The notes under the pieces were generated by a model, which saw nothing but the letters and a program-made list of their open reading frames with translations, had not been told where the DNA came from and did no database searches. This document shows, in pieces, positions 1 through 5,308 of a DNA stretch of 5,308 nucleotides. Position 1 is the stretch's first letter; every line of letters starts with the position of its first letter. The stretch is from Bacillota bacterium. Lineage in GTDB: Bacteria > Bacillota > Clostridia > Christensenellales > CAG-138. A program made the position numbers and the translations under genes. The stretch is taken from positions 1-5,308 of the forward strand of contig JAEWMV010000023.1 in NCBI GenBank assembly GCA_023393045.1. The letters run 5' to 3'.

Positions 1-914
1 TCGGGATAAATGAGCTCGGGAACGGTCTTGGCCGCGTTGATGTAGCTGGTGATGAGCGGCTTGGCGATGCCCTGGGAGTTGAGCTCCTTGATGATCATCG
101 AAAGGTTCGCGGCCGCCGCGGTGCAGATGATCACGTCGGGATCAAAGTCCTTGATGATGGCGACCGCGCCGGACACGTCGCTGTCGGTGGCGGAAAGCTG
201 TGCGCCCTGCACCTGCGCGCCGTTCTCCCCGGCGACCTTGCTCACGCCCTCAAAGAGGTCCACGCTGGATTCGTCGTTATAATAAAGCATGCCGATTTTC
301 TGCGCGCCGAGGAAACCCACGGCGCGGGCGGCCATAATCTGGCCCTCCATGTAGAAGATGGGCTGCACGGGGAAGATGTTGTAGCCGTCCTCGTTGGTTG
401 CGGCATTTTCCACATACAGCTGGCGGATGCCGGTGGGCAGGTACACGGCGGGGATGCCGTATGCCTTCAGATCATCGAGAACCGCGGCGGTGACCGAGCT
501 GCCACAGACGGTCGCGAAAACCTGCTCCTCCTCAACGAGCTGCTGCATGGTGGACTTCGCCTTCACGGGGTCGCCCTCGTCGTCGATGTGTACAAGGGTG
601 ATTTTGCGCCCGTCGATGCCGCCTTTATCGTTGACCATGTCAAGATACGCGTTCATGCCGGCGAGAACGGGGAGCCCGATGATGGAGAATGCGCCGGAGG
701 TAACAAAGGTGCTGCCAATCAGGATTTCGGTGCCGGAAGCGCCCTGCGAGTACTGGATTTCAACGGGAGGTTCCGTGTTTTCGCCGGAGGGCGGCGCGGT
801 CGTTGCGGTATTCGGCTCACCGCCCGCCGTGGAATCCGGCGAGGCGGCGTTGTTACAGCCAAACAACGAAAAAGCCAGTACCAGAATCAGAAGGATTGAG
901 ATCGCTTTTTTCAT
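1..914 (-). CDS. Branched-chain amino acid-type ABC transporter substrate-binding lipoprotein (partial, C-terminus off the left edge)
   Basis: This is the extracellular ligand-binding subunit of the transporter encoded beside it. I translated 304 codons by hand from the ATG at 914; no stop is reached before the window edge. Residues 1-20 form a lipoprotein signal: MKKA, a hydrophobic core, then L17-F18-G19-C20, with Cys20 the predicted lipidation site. Residues 21-60 are a low-complexity Ser/Thr/Pro/Glu/Gly tether. From about residue 63 the fold is type I periplasmic binding protein (Peripl_BP_6, LivJ/LivK-like). Recognisable pieces are IGSTFVTSGAFSIIG (66-80), NDKGGIDGRKITLV (95-108), DDEGDP (111-116) and a VCGSSVTAAV stretch (136-145). 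Family members are usually about 370-420 residues, so roughly the last quarter is missing here. The start is fixed by a GGAGG five bases upstream and by the signal peptide. The gene follows livF after a 51-nt gap holding a hairpin. Ligand is unknown: Leu/Ile/Val, another amino acid or an amide are all possible. Family assignment is firm. Confidence 0.93.
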   Translation of the reverse strand, partial: MKKAISILLILVLAFSLFGCNNAASPDSTAGGEPNTATTAPPSGENTEPPVEIQYSQGASGTEILIGSTFVTSGAFSIIGLPVLAGMNAYLDMVNDKGGIDGRKITLVHIDDEGDPVKAKSTMQQLVEEEQVFATVCGSSVTAAVLDDLKAYGIPAVYLPTGIRQLYVENAATNEDGYNIFPVQPIFYMEGQIMAARAVGFLGAQKIGMLYYNDESSVDLFEGVSKVAGENGAQVQGAQLSATDSDVSGAVAIIKDFDPDVIICTAAAANLSMIIKELNSQGIAKPLITSYINAAKTVPELIYP

Positions 915-919
915 ATTGT

Positions 920-924
920 CCTCC
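920..924 (-). promoter_or_regulatory. Ribosome binding site of the binding-protein gene
   Basis: GGAGG lies 5 nt before the ATG at 914 on the minus strand. It supports this ATG, which is also the first codon of a well-formed lipoprotein signal peptide. The site is downstream of, and separate from, the hairpin at 939-960, so the hairpin does not directly mask it. Confidence 0.8.
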
Positions 925-938
925 ACTATTTATTCTTC

Positions 939-960
939 TGCATGCGCCCTGGCGCATGCA
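939..960 (-). promoter_or_regulatory. Intercistronic stem-loop between livF and the binding-protein gene
   Basis: The arms TGCATGCGCC and GGCGCATGCA are perfect reverse complements across a 2-nt centre. In RNA this gives about 9 base pairs closed by a 4-nt loop, with a GC-rich top. It starts a few bases after the livF stop and ends about 15 nt before the next ribosome binding site. On the transcribed strand the 3' flank is AGAAGAATAAATAG, with no U-tract, so it does not look like a normal intrinsic terminator. By analogy with intercistronic hairpins in other binding-protein-dependent transport operons (the malE-malF region of E. coli), it could protect an mRNA end, mark a processing site or allow partial termination. 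A protein-binding palindrome is also possible. The structure is seen directly; its role is inferred. Confidence 0.65.
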
Positions 961-965
961 AACCT

Positions 966-1682
966 TTATTGGCCGCCGAGATACGCCTCGACAAGGTTGG
1001 AATCGGCGAGAAGATCCGACGCCTTGTTCTGTGCGATCACCTGACCAACTTTTAGCACGTAAGCGTAGTCCGCAATCTTGAGCGTTTGAAGGGCGTTCTG
1101 TTCCACGATGACGACGGTGGTGCCCTCGTCCCTTATCCCTTTGATGATGTTGAATATATCCCGCACAATCAGGGGCGCAAGGCCGAGCGAGGGCTCGTCG
1201 AGCATAAGTACCTTCGGATCGCTCATCAGGGCGCGCGCGATGGCGAGCATCTGCAGTTCGCCGCCCGAAAGCGTGTAGGACAATTGGCGCACGCGTTCGG
1301 CGAGGCGCGGGAAGAGCGAATAGCAAAGTTCAAAGCGTTTTTTGACGTTGGCTTTGCCCTTGAGCGTAAACGCGCCCGCCTTGAGATTTTCCTCCACGGT
1401 GAGGTCCGGGAAGATAAGCCGTCCCTCGGGACAAAGGGCGATGCCCATGCCCGCGATTTTCTCCGCATCCATATTGGTGATGTCGCGACCGAACAGGGAA
1501 ATGCTCCCCCCGCCCACGGGCACGATGCCGGTGACGGCAAGCAGCGTGGACGATTTGCCCGCGCCGTTGGCGCCAAGCAGCGATACGACCTTGCCTTCGG
1601 GCACTTCGATGTCGATGCCCTTGACCGCCTCGACCGCCCCGTAGGACACGCGCAGGTTTTTTATGGATAATGCCGTTGCCAT
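966..1682 (-). CDS. livF: Branched-chain amino acid ABC transporter ATP-binding protein LivF
   Basis: One of the two cytoplasmic ATPases that drive the LivH-LivM channel. It has 238 residues, the normal LivF length. Motifs in order: Walker A GANGAGKS (37-44), the LivF block CPEGRLIFPDLTVEENL (84-100), ABC signature LSGGE (138-142), Walker B with D162 and E163 in LMLDEPSLGLAP (159-170), and VEQN (193-196) where most ABC ATPases have the switch histidine. The protein ends in AYLGGQ, a typical LivF tail. Glu86 at the Q-loop position and Gln195 at the H-loop position look like losses, but as I recall the E. coli LivF sequence it has the same residues, so they are family traits. The start is 4 nt after the livG stop and 7 nt after a strong Shine-Dalgarno sequence. 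The preceding partner is LivG; the binding-protein gene follows. Confidence 0.96.
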   Translation of the reverse strand: MATALSIKNLRVSYGAVEAVKGIDIEVPEGKVVSLLGANGAGKSSTLLAVTGIVPVGGGSISLFGRDITNMDAEKIAGMGIALCPEGRLIFPDLTVEENLKAGAFTLKGKANVKKRFELCYSLFPRLAERVRQLSYTLSGGELQMLAIARALMSDPKVLMLDEPSLGLAPLIVRDIFNIIKGIRDEGTTVVIVEQNALQTLKIADYAYVLKVGQVIAQNKASDLLADSNLVEAYLGGQ

Positions 1683-1686
1683 TGCC

Positions 1687-2547
1687 TCACACCTCCTCCC
1701 CGAGATACGCTTCCTGAACGTCCTGATTCTGCTTGATTGCCTCGGGTACGTCGCACGCGAGCAGTTTGCCGAAGGAGATCGCGCAGATCCTGTCGCACAC
1801 GTTCATCACAAGCCCCATGTCGTGCTCCACGAGCAGCACGGCGCAGCTATACTTGTCGCGCACCTCGCGGATGGTCCCGGCCAACTGGTCCGTTTCCACG
1901 TCGTTGAGTCCCGCGGCGGGCTCGTCGAGTATAATGAGCTTCGGGTCGCTCATAAGCGTGCGCGCCATTTCGATTTTCTTCTGAATGCCAAAGGGCATCG
2001 CGCCCGCGATGCGGTTTTTAAGCTCCGCGATGCCGAGAAAGCGCAGTATTTCGGTGGCTTTTTCGCGCATCTGCTTCTCCTCGCGCCGCGCGCGGGGAAG
2101 TCTTAACGCCTGCTCGAAGCCGGATGCCCTGAAATCGATATGCCCGCCGATGAGAACGTTATCTATAATGGGAATCTCGCGCACGATCTCCACGTTCTGA
2201 AAAGTACGCACCAACCCCAGGCGGATGATGTCGTGCACATGCATGCCCACCAGGTCCACGCAGCCGTCCTGCGCCGCCGCGCCGCGCACGCGCCCCCTCC
2301 TGTCCTCCGGCACGCGGAAGAGCACCTCCCCCCTGTCTGGGCGGTAGAACTGGGTGATGCAGTTGAAAACAGTGGTCTTGCCCGCGCCGTTGGGGCCGAT
2401 AAGGCCAAACAGCTCCCGTTCGTTTACGTCGAAGCAGAGCCCGTCGACCGCCTTCAAGCCGCCAAAGGCGATGGACAGATCCCTGACGGAGAGTATTTTG
2501 CCCTGAGCAAGAGCGCTTTGCGCTTTGCCGCCGGTTTTATTCGCCAT
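1687..2547 (-). CDS. livG: Branched-chain amino acid ABC transporter ATP-binding protein LivG
   Basis: The second cytoplasmic ATPase of the importer, partner of LivF. From the ATG at 2547 it has 286 residues, about 30 more than E. coli LivG as I recall it. Motifs: Walker A GPNGAGKT (51-58), Q-loop RTFQN with Gln117, a LivG-type degenerate signature PFGIQKK (185-191) instead of LSGGQ, Walker B LIILDEP (204-210) with D208 and E209, D-loop AAGLN (211-215), and VEHD with switch His242. It ends in AYLGEEV, similar to the LivF tail. The extra length is an N-terminal stretch of about 17 residues before ILSVRDLS and an Arg-rich insertion of about 17 residues near 78-100. An in-frame ATG lies further upstream at 2685, but it would run through livM without family similarity. 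The ATG at 2547 has AAAGGAGG 7 nt upstream. The start overlaps the end of livM by 11 nt. Confidence 0.95.
   Translation of the reverse strand: MANKTGGKAQSALAQGKILSVRDLSIAFGGLKAVDGLCFDVNERELFGLIGPNGAGKTTVFNCITQFYRPDRGEVLFRVPEDRRGRVRGAAAQDGCVDLVGMHVHDIIRLGLVRTFQNVEIVREIPIIDNVLIGGHIDFRASGFEQALRLPRARREEKQMREKATEILRFLGIAELKNRIAGAMPFGIQKKIEMARTLMSDPKLIILDEPAAGLNDVETDQLAGTIREVRDKYSCAVLLVEHDMGLVMNVCDRICAISFGKLLACDVPEAIKQNQDVQEAYLGEEV
1690..1699 (-). promoter_or_regulatory. Ribosome binding site of livF, inside the end of livG
   Basis: GGAGGAGGTG lies within the last codons of livG, 7 nt before the livF ATG. Because the livG stop codon sits between this site and the start, ribosomes finishing livG clear or re-use the site. 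This suggests translational coupling of the two ATPase subunits. Confidence 0.8.
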
Positions 2548-3568
2548 CTGTACCCCTCCTTTTTGCCGTGAGCTTTTGCAGGCCCCGCCACGCCTTGTGG
2601 GACAGGCTTCTGACAAGCTGCGAGAGGCCCTGCGGCAGGAATATGACCACCACCGCGATGAGGACGCCGTTGAGTATATAGGCAAGGCCGTTTATGTCGG
2701 AGATGACGGGCAGCTTCTTGAGCACCAGGTCGGAAATGCCAAACACGATGAGCACCCCGAGGATGGTGCCCCATGTGGAGCGTATGCCGCCGATGATAAC
2801 CGCGGCGAGTATGAAGAGGCTGATTGCCATCGTCCAGATGCTCGGGTATGAGAATTTGGCGAAGAGCATATACAGGCTGCCCGCCAGCGCCGCGTAGGCC
2901 GACGCGAGGGCAAAGGAAATGAGCCGGTATTTCATGAGCTTGACGCCCATGGCCTGCGCCGCATGCTCGCTGCCGCGTATGGCGTGGAAAGCGCGGCCGA
3001 GCTGACTGTTCACAAGGTTATGCGTAAGCATCATGACGAGCACCAGCGCCGCGACCAGCACGATGAACGTGCCGTTCCTGTCGAGCTTTATACCGAAGAG
3101 AACCACCGCGCTCAACGTGCGCCCCGAAAAGCCGCCCGTGAAATCGCCCAGGCTTTCATAGGACTTGCGCATGATTTCGGAAAAGCAGAGCGTGGCGATC
3201 GCAAGCAGAGCCCCTGAAATCCGAAGCGCCAGCGCGCCCACGACGATGCCCACCAGTATCGGGAACGCGACCGCCAATATGATGGCGACCATGGTGGGCA
3301 GCTGGAGATCCTGCATGCAATACACCGTGATGTAGGAAGCAAGCCCCATGAATCCGGCCGTACCGAGGGACATTTGCCCCGAGTAGCCGAGCAGCAAGTT
3401 GAAGCCGATGGCGACGATGGAGTAGATGACTATCGTACCCAGTATCACCAGAGTAGAGCCCTTCACCAGCAGGGGCAGCAGCGAGACGGCGGCGCCGAAG
3501 GCGATGAACTGAAGATACGGATTGCGAACGAGCCTGCCGAATTTGCCGGAATGTATGCCGTGATCCAT
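2537..3568 (-). CDS. livM: Branched-chain amino acid ABC transporter permease LivM
   Basis: One of the two membrane channel subunits; it pairs with LivH and contacts the ATPases. From the ATG at 3568 it has 343 residues, within the usual LivM range. The LivM/LivH permease family signature is clear: GYSGQMSLGTAGFMG (61-75), the cytoplasmic coupling block starting GRAFHAIRGSEHAAQAMGV (191-209) followed by a long hydrophobic segment, and IGGIRSTWGTILG (259-271). Hydrophobic segments lie at about 20-35, 38-60, 66-84, 92-115, 117-130, 168-183, 214-236, 246-262, 265-283 and 295-311. The C-terminus (about 318-343) is Arg/Lys-rich and probably cytoplasmic. The frame is open back to an ATG at 3736, but that stretch is Cys/Ser/Trp-rich, unlike the family and inside livH. 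The ATG at 3568 has a perfect ribosome binding site and is preferred. Confidence 0.95.
   Translation of the reverse strand: MDHGIHSGKFGRLVRNPYLQFIAFGAAVSLLPLLVKGSTLVILGTIVIYSIVAIGFNLLLGYSGQMSLGTAGFMGLASYITVYCMQDLQLPTMVAIILAVAFPILVGIVVGALALRISGALLAIATLCFSEIMRKSYESLGDFTGGFSGRTLSAVVLFGIKLDRNGTFIVLVAALVLVMMLTHNLVNSQLGRAFHAIRGSEHAAQAMGVKLMKYRLISFALASAYAALAGSLYMLFAKFSYPSIWTMAISLFILAAVIIGGIRSTWGTILGVLIVFGISDLVLKKLPVISDINGLAYILNGVLIAVVVIFLPQGLSQLVRSLSHKAWRGLQKLTAKRRGTDGE
2555..2562 (-). promoter_or_regulatory. Ribosome binding site of livG, inside the end of livM
   Basis: AAAGGAGG lies 7 nt before the ATG at 2547, within the last codons of livM. It decides between this start and the longer in-frame possibility at 2685. 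The 11-nt overlap of the two reading frames suggests coupled translation. Confidence 0.82.
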
Positions 3569-3576
3569 TGCTGCGC

Positions 3577-3584
3577 CCTCCTTA
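3577..3584 (-). promoter_or_regulatory. Ribosome binding site of livM, containing the livH stop codon
   Basis: TAAGGAGG, a full match to the end of 16S rRNA, starts with the TAA stop codon of livH and lies 8 nt before the livM ATG. It fixes the livM start at 3568. A ribosome terminating on livH sits directly on the livM initiation site, which suggests balanced synthesis of the two permease subunits. Confidence 0.85.
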
Positions 3585-4457
3585 TACTTTCTTGATGTAC
3601 TTCTTACCGAAAAGCCCGACGGGGCGCACGGCAAGCACCACGAGCACCAGCACGAAGAGAATTTGCTCCCCCCAGCTATCCGATACGAAGTACACCAGCA
3701 GATTTTTGCCCACGCCCAGTATGAATGCGGCGACAACCGCGCCGTAGAACGTTTGGAATCCCCCGAGCACGCAGGCGAACAGAGCGTTCATCTGCACGCC
3801 CGCCATGAGGTTGATATGCACCGTGGTGGAGGGCGACACCATCACGCCCGCGAGCGTCCCGAGCACGCACGCAAGCGTCCATGCGAACAAAGTCACCAGC
3901 TTGGTGGGCACGCCCATGAGCCGGGCGACCGGCTCAATGGACGCGGTCGTGCGGATTGCGATGCCGAGCTTCGTCTTTTGCAGCAGATAGAAAAGCCCGA
4001 TGAGCACCGCGAGCACGAGGCCGATGTTGAACATGCTGTTGTAGGTGAGGGCGGCCTCGCCGATGCGGATGCTCTCTGTGGAGAGAAGATACTGCATGGG
4101 ATACGGATCGACGCCGAACACGGAGGGCGCCACGCCCGAGAATATCATGATGAGCCCCAACGCGATGATCTGCTTGCTCATGGGGGTGATTTTCATGGTG
4201 TGGCGTATCAGCAAAAGGTCGATAAGGAAGCTGATCAAGATGGCGCATATGACGCCGATGAGTATGGAGGGCAAAAGCGGCACGCCCATTTTGCCGCTCA
4301 GCCAAGCAACCACATAGGTGTTGAGCGTTGCGATGGTGCCCAGCGCGAAGTTCGTGACCCCGCTCGTGCGCGCGATGATGATGATGCCCAGCGTGGCCAG
4401 CGCATAAACGCTTCCCGTTTCCAGCCCGCGCAGGAACAGCTGTATGAATGTATCCAT
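3582..4457 (-). CDS. livH: Branched-chain amino acid ABC transporter permease LivH
   Basis: The other membrane channel subunit of the importer, 291 residues, a normal LivH length. Family features: the N-terminus FLRGLETGSVYALATLG (8-24), which matches the usual LivH opening of a loop plus first helix; GVTNFALGTIATLNTYV (33-49), corresponding to the conserved G-x-x-NFAxG block; and the coupling block TKLGIAIRTTAS (162-173) followed by EPVARLMGVPT (175-185). A late VLGGFQTFYGAVVAAFILG segment (230-248) corresponds to the family's G-G-x-x-x-x-x-G-A block. About eight hydrophobic segments are visible (near 12-30, 34-53, 62-86, 95-115, 142-160, 187-208, 222-248 and 252-279). The end RPVGLFGKKYIKKV is a typical basic LivH tail. 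It starts 29 nt after the hydrolase stop with GGGGAGGT just upstream, and its stop is part of the livM ribosome binding site. Confidence 0.95.
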   Translation of the reverse strand: MDTFIQLFLRGLETGSVYALATLGIIIIARTSGVTNFALGTIATLNTYVVAWLSGKMGVPLLPSILIGVICAILISFLIDLLLIRHTMKITPMSKQIIALGLIMIFSGVAPSVFGVDPYPMQYLLSTESIRIGEAALTYNSMFNIGLVLAVLIGLFYLLQKTKLGIAIRTTASIEPVARLMGVPTKLVTLFAWTLACVLGTLAGVMVSPSTTVHINLMAGVQMNALFACVLGGFQTFYGAVVAAFILGVGKNLLVYFVSDSWGEQILFVLVLVVLAVRPVGLFGKKYIKKV

Positions 4458-4460
4458 CTG

Positions 4461-4468
4461 ACCTCCCC
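4461..4468 (-). promoter_or_regulatory. Ribosome binding site of livH
   Basis: GGGGAGGT stands in the 29-nt gap between the hydrolase stop and livH. The GGAGG core is only 4 nt from the ATG at 4457, closer than the other sites here, so initiation may be weaker. No in-frame alternative start fits the family better. The short gap shows no obvious promoter or terminator. Confidence 0.65.
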
Positions 4469-4486
4469 GATTGCGTTATTTGTTGC

Positions 4487-5293
4487 TCAGCCGACGAAAT
4501 CCGCGATTTCTTGCGCGTAAGCCTCCGGCCGTTCGTACATCATCATGTGCCCGCAGTCCTTCAAGATCACCAGCTTTGAACCGGGTATGCGGCGGTGCAC
4601 TTCCCGCTGGGTGGCGGCGGGATAAATGTCGTGCTCCCCCGCTATCACCAGCGCAGGGCAGGTAATTTTATCGAGCATCGGCCAGAAATCATGCTCCAGC
4701 ATGGCAACCAGCAGGCACACCATGGGGCAGTGTTTGTGGTTGACCGCGAGGCGCTGCGCGTTCTCATGCATGGCTTTCTTCTGCGCCTCGGGCATGTCGT
4801 CGCGCAGGCCCCGGAGCGCGTACTCCTCAATGCTGCGGTTGGTCGTGCACACCATTTCCAGCGCCGCCTTCGCATCCATGCCGCCGCCAAGTCCCAGATG
4901 ATAACTCTCATCGTTGACCAATTTCGGCGACATGACCGAGAGAACAACGCCCCCAACTCCATCCATGCCGTAAAGCTCAACGTATCGGTAAAGCACATGC
5001 ACGCCCATGGAATAGCCGATCAATACGACCGATTTGAGCGCCAGCTCGTCCAGCAGGTTTTTCAAATCCGCGGCGAGGCGCGTGATGGTATAGCCGTCTT
5101 CCGCCACCTCCGACTCGCCGTGCGCCCGGTGGTCGTATACCACCACGCGGTATTTCTTCTGCAGCCCGCCCGATAGGGAGGCGAAGCCCTTGCCGCTGTC
5201 AAAATAACCGTGGATAAAAACCAGCGTTTTTTCTCCCGCGCCCAGCGTTTCGTAGTGGAGCTTAACCCCGTCGTCAGTCGTGAAGAACCCCAT
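4487..5293 (-). CDS. Alpha/beta hydrolase (serine hydrolase, substrate unknown)
   Basis: A 268-residue alpha/beta-hydrolase-fold enzyme, probably cytoplasmic since there is no signal peptide. Visible elements: the N-terminal strand and oxyanion-hole motif LVFIHGY (24-30), YDHRAHGES (53-61), nucleophile elbow GYSMG with Ser95 (93-97), the acid in AGEHDIY with Asp222 (218-224), and the catalytic His249 in CGHMMMYERPE (247-257). The triad Ser95-Asp222-His249 is complete. A cap region lies roughly at 123-208, followed by the usual CPALVIAGE strand. This layout fits the broad group of esterases, lactonases, C-C bond hydrolases and non-haem haloperoxidase-like proteins; I cannot choose among them. 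The start has AAGGAGT 4 nt upstream. The gene is on the livH strand and only 29 nt before it, so co-transcription is likely, and it may process an imported or related compound. That link is inference only. The fold assignment is firm; the reaction is not. Confidence 0.9.
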   Translation of the reverse strand: MGFFTTDDGVKLHYETLGAGEKTLVFIHGYFDSGKGFASLSGGLQKKYRVVVYDHRAHGESEVAEDGYTITRLAADLKNLLDELALKSVVLIGYSMGVHVLYRYVELYGMDGVGGVVLSVMSPKLVNDESYHLGLGGGMDAKAALEMVCTTNRSIEEYALRGLRDDMPEAQKKAMHENAQRLAVNHKHCPMVCLLVAMLEHDFWPMLDKITCPALVIAGEHDIYPAATQREVHRRIPGSKLVILKDCGHMMMYERPEAYAQEIADFVG

Positions 5294-5297
5294 AGTG

Positions 5298-5304
5298 ACT
5301 CCTT
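5298..5304 (-). promoter_or_regulatory. Ribosome binding site of the alpha/beta hydrolase gene
   Basis: AAGGAGT lies 4 nt before the ATG at 5293 and supports that start. Only 15 nt of upstream sequence remain in the window, so whether a promoter or another gene precedes the hydrolase cannot be seen. Confidence 0.7.
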
Positions 5305-5308
5305 GTAC

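Noticed and set aside
939..960. Intrinsic transcription terminator after livF
   Set aside because: The stem is strong, but the 3' flank on the transcribed strand is A/G-rich with no U-tract, and a co-directional gene starts 25 nt later. On the opposite strand the flank also lacks a T-run of useful length.
925..965. Sigma70-type promoter for the binding-protein gene (TTGCAT and an AATAAA-like box)
   Set aside because: The two boxes are about 20-21 nt apart, the -35 part lies in the hairpin arm, and the start would fall almost on the ribosome binding site. The match is too weak to annotate.
2283..2305. Internal AGGAGG followed by a GTG inside livG, as a second start
   Set aside because: It lies after Walker A, so the product would lack the nucleotide-binding loop. 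More likely it is a chance result of Arg-Arg-Gly codons.
2548..2685. Extended LivG starting at 2685
   Set aside because: The extra 46 residues run through livM in another frame and are unlike any LivG N-terminus; AAAGGAGG precedes the ATG at 2547.
3569..3736. N-terminally extended LivM starting at 3736
   Set aside because: The extra 56 residues are Cys/Ser/Trp-rich, lie inside livH and do not resemble the family. The ATG at 3568 has a perfect ribosome binding site.
3663..4520. Long plus-strand open frame of 285 codons opposite livH
   Set aside because: It is His/Glu/Asp/Arg-rich low-complexity protein with no recognisable motif, as expected from the antisense of a GC-rich membrane-protein gene. 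The same holds for the plus-strand frames at 394-1044, 1086-1670 and 4595-5176.
1..5308. Novel defence, mobile or CRISPR-type system
   Set aside because: Every stretch over about 60 nt is occupied by a recognisable gene on one strand. I see no repeats, integrase, transposase, toxin-antitoxin pair or structured RNA.

Overview
The window is a compact one-strand gene cluster: all six recognisable genes lie on the minus strand and are read from right to left. Five form a complete ATP-driven branched-chain-amino-acid-type (LIV/HAAT family) uptake system. In transcription order they are an alpha/beta hydrolase (5293-4487), LivH permease (4457-3582), LivM permease (3568-2537), LivG ATPase (2547-1687), LivF ATPase (1682-966) and a LivJ/LivK-type substrate-binding lipoprotein (914 to the left edge, C-terminus missing).

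The source is probably a fairly GC-rich member of the Firmicutes, Clostridia in the broad sense. The evidence is strong AGGAGG-type ribosome binding sites before nearly every start, a binding protein that is a lipoprotein (Cys20) with a Thr/Pro/Glu-rich tether rather than a free periplasmic protein, and LivG/LivM variants resembling those I recall from Clostridia. This is inference; no rRNA or tRNA is present to settle it.

The genes are tightly packed: 29 nt between hydrolase and livH, 13 nt between livH and livM (the livM ribosome binding site contains the livH stop codon), an 11-nt overlap of livM and livG, and 4 nt between livG and livF. The only larger gap is 51 nt between livF and the binding-protein gene. 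It contains a near-perfect 22-nt palindrome that would form a strong hairpin in the mRNA without a following U-tract. Together this suggests one polycistronic message with coupled translation of the membrane and ATPase subunits and separately tuned expression of the binding protein.

In the working complex, the lipoprotein captures ligand outside the membrane and delivers it to the LivH-LivM channel, and LivG-LivF power transport. The substrate cannot be read from the sequence; the family carries Leu/Ile/Val, other amino acids, amides and urea. The hydrolase might act on the imported compound, but only its position suggests this.

I see no mobile element, CRISPR array, RNA gene or clearly unprecedented system. 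The points most worth checking are the livF/binding-protein hairpin, the binding protein's place at the end of the cluster, the hydrolase at its head, and a roughly 17-residue insertion in LivG.
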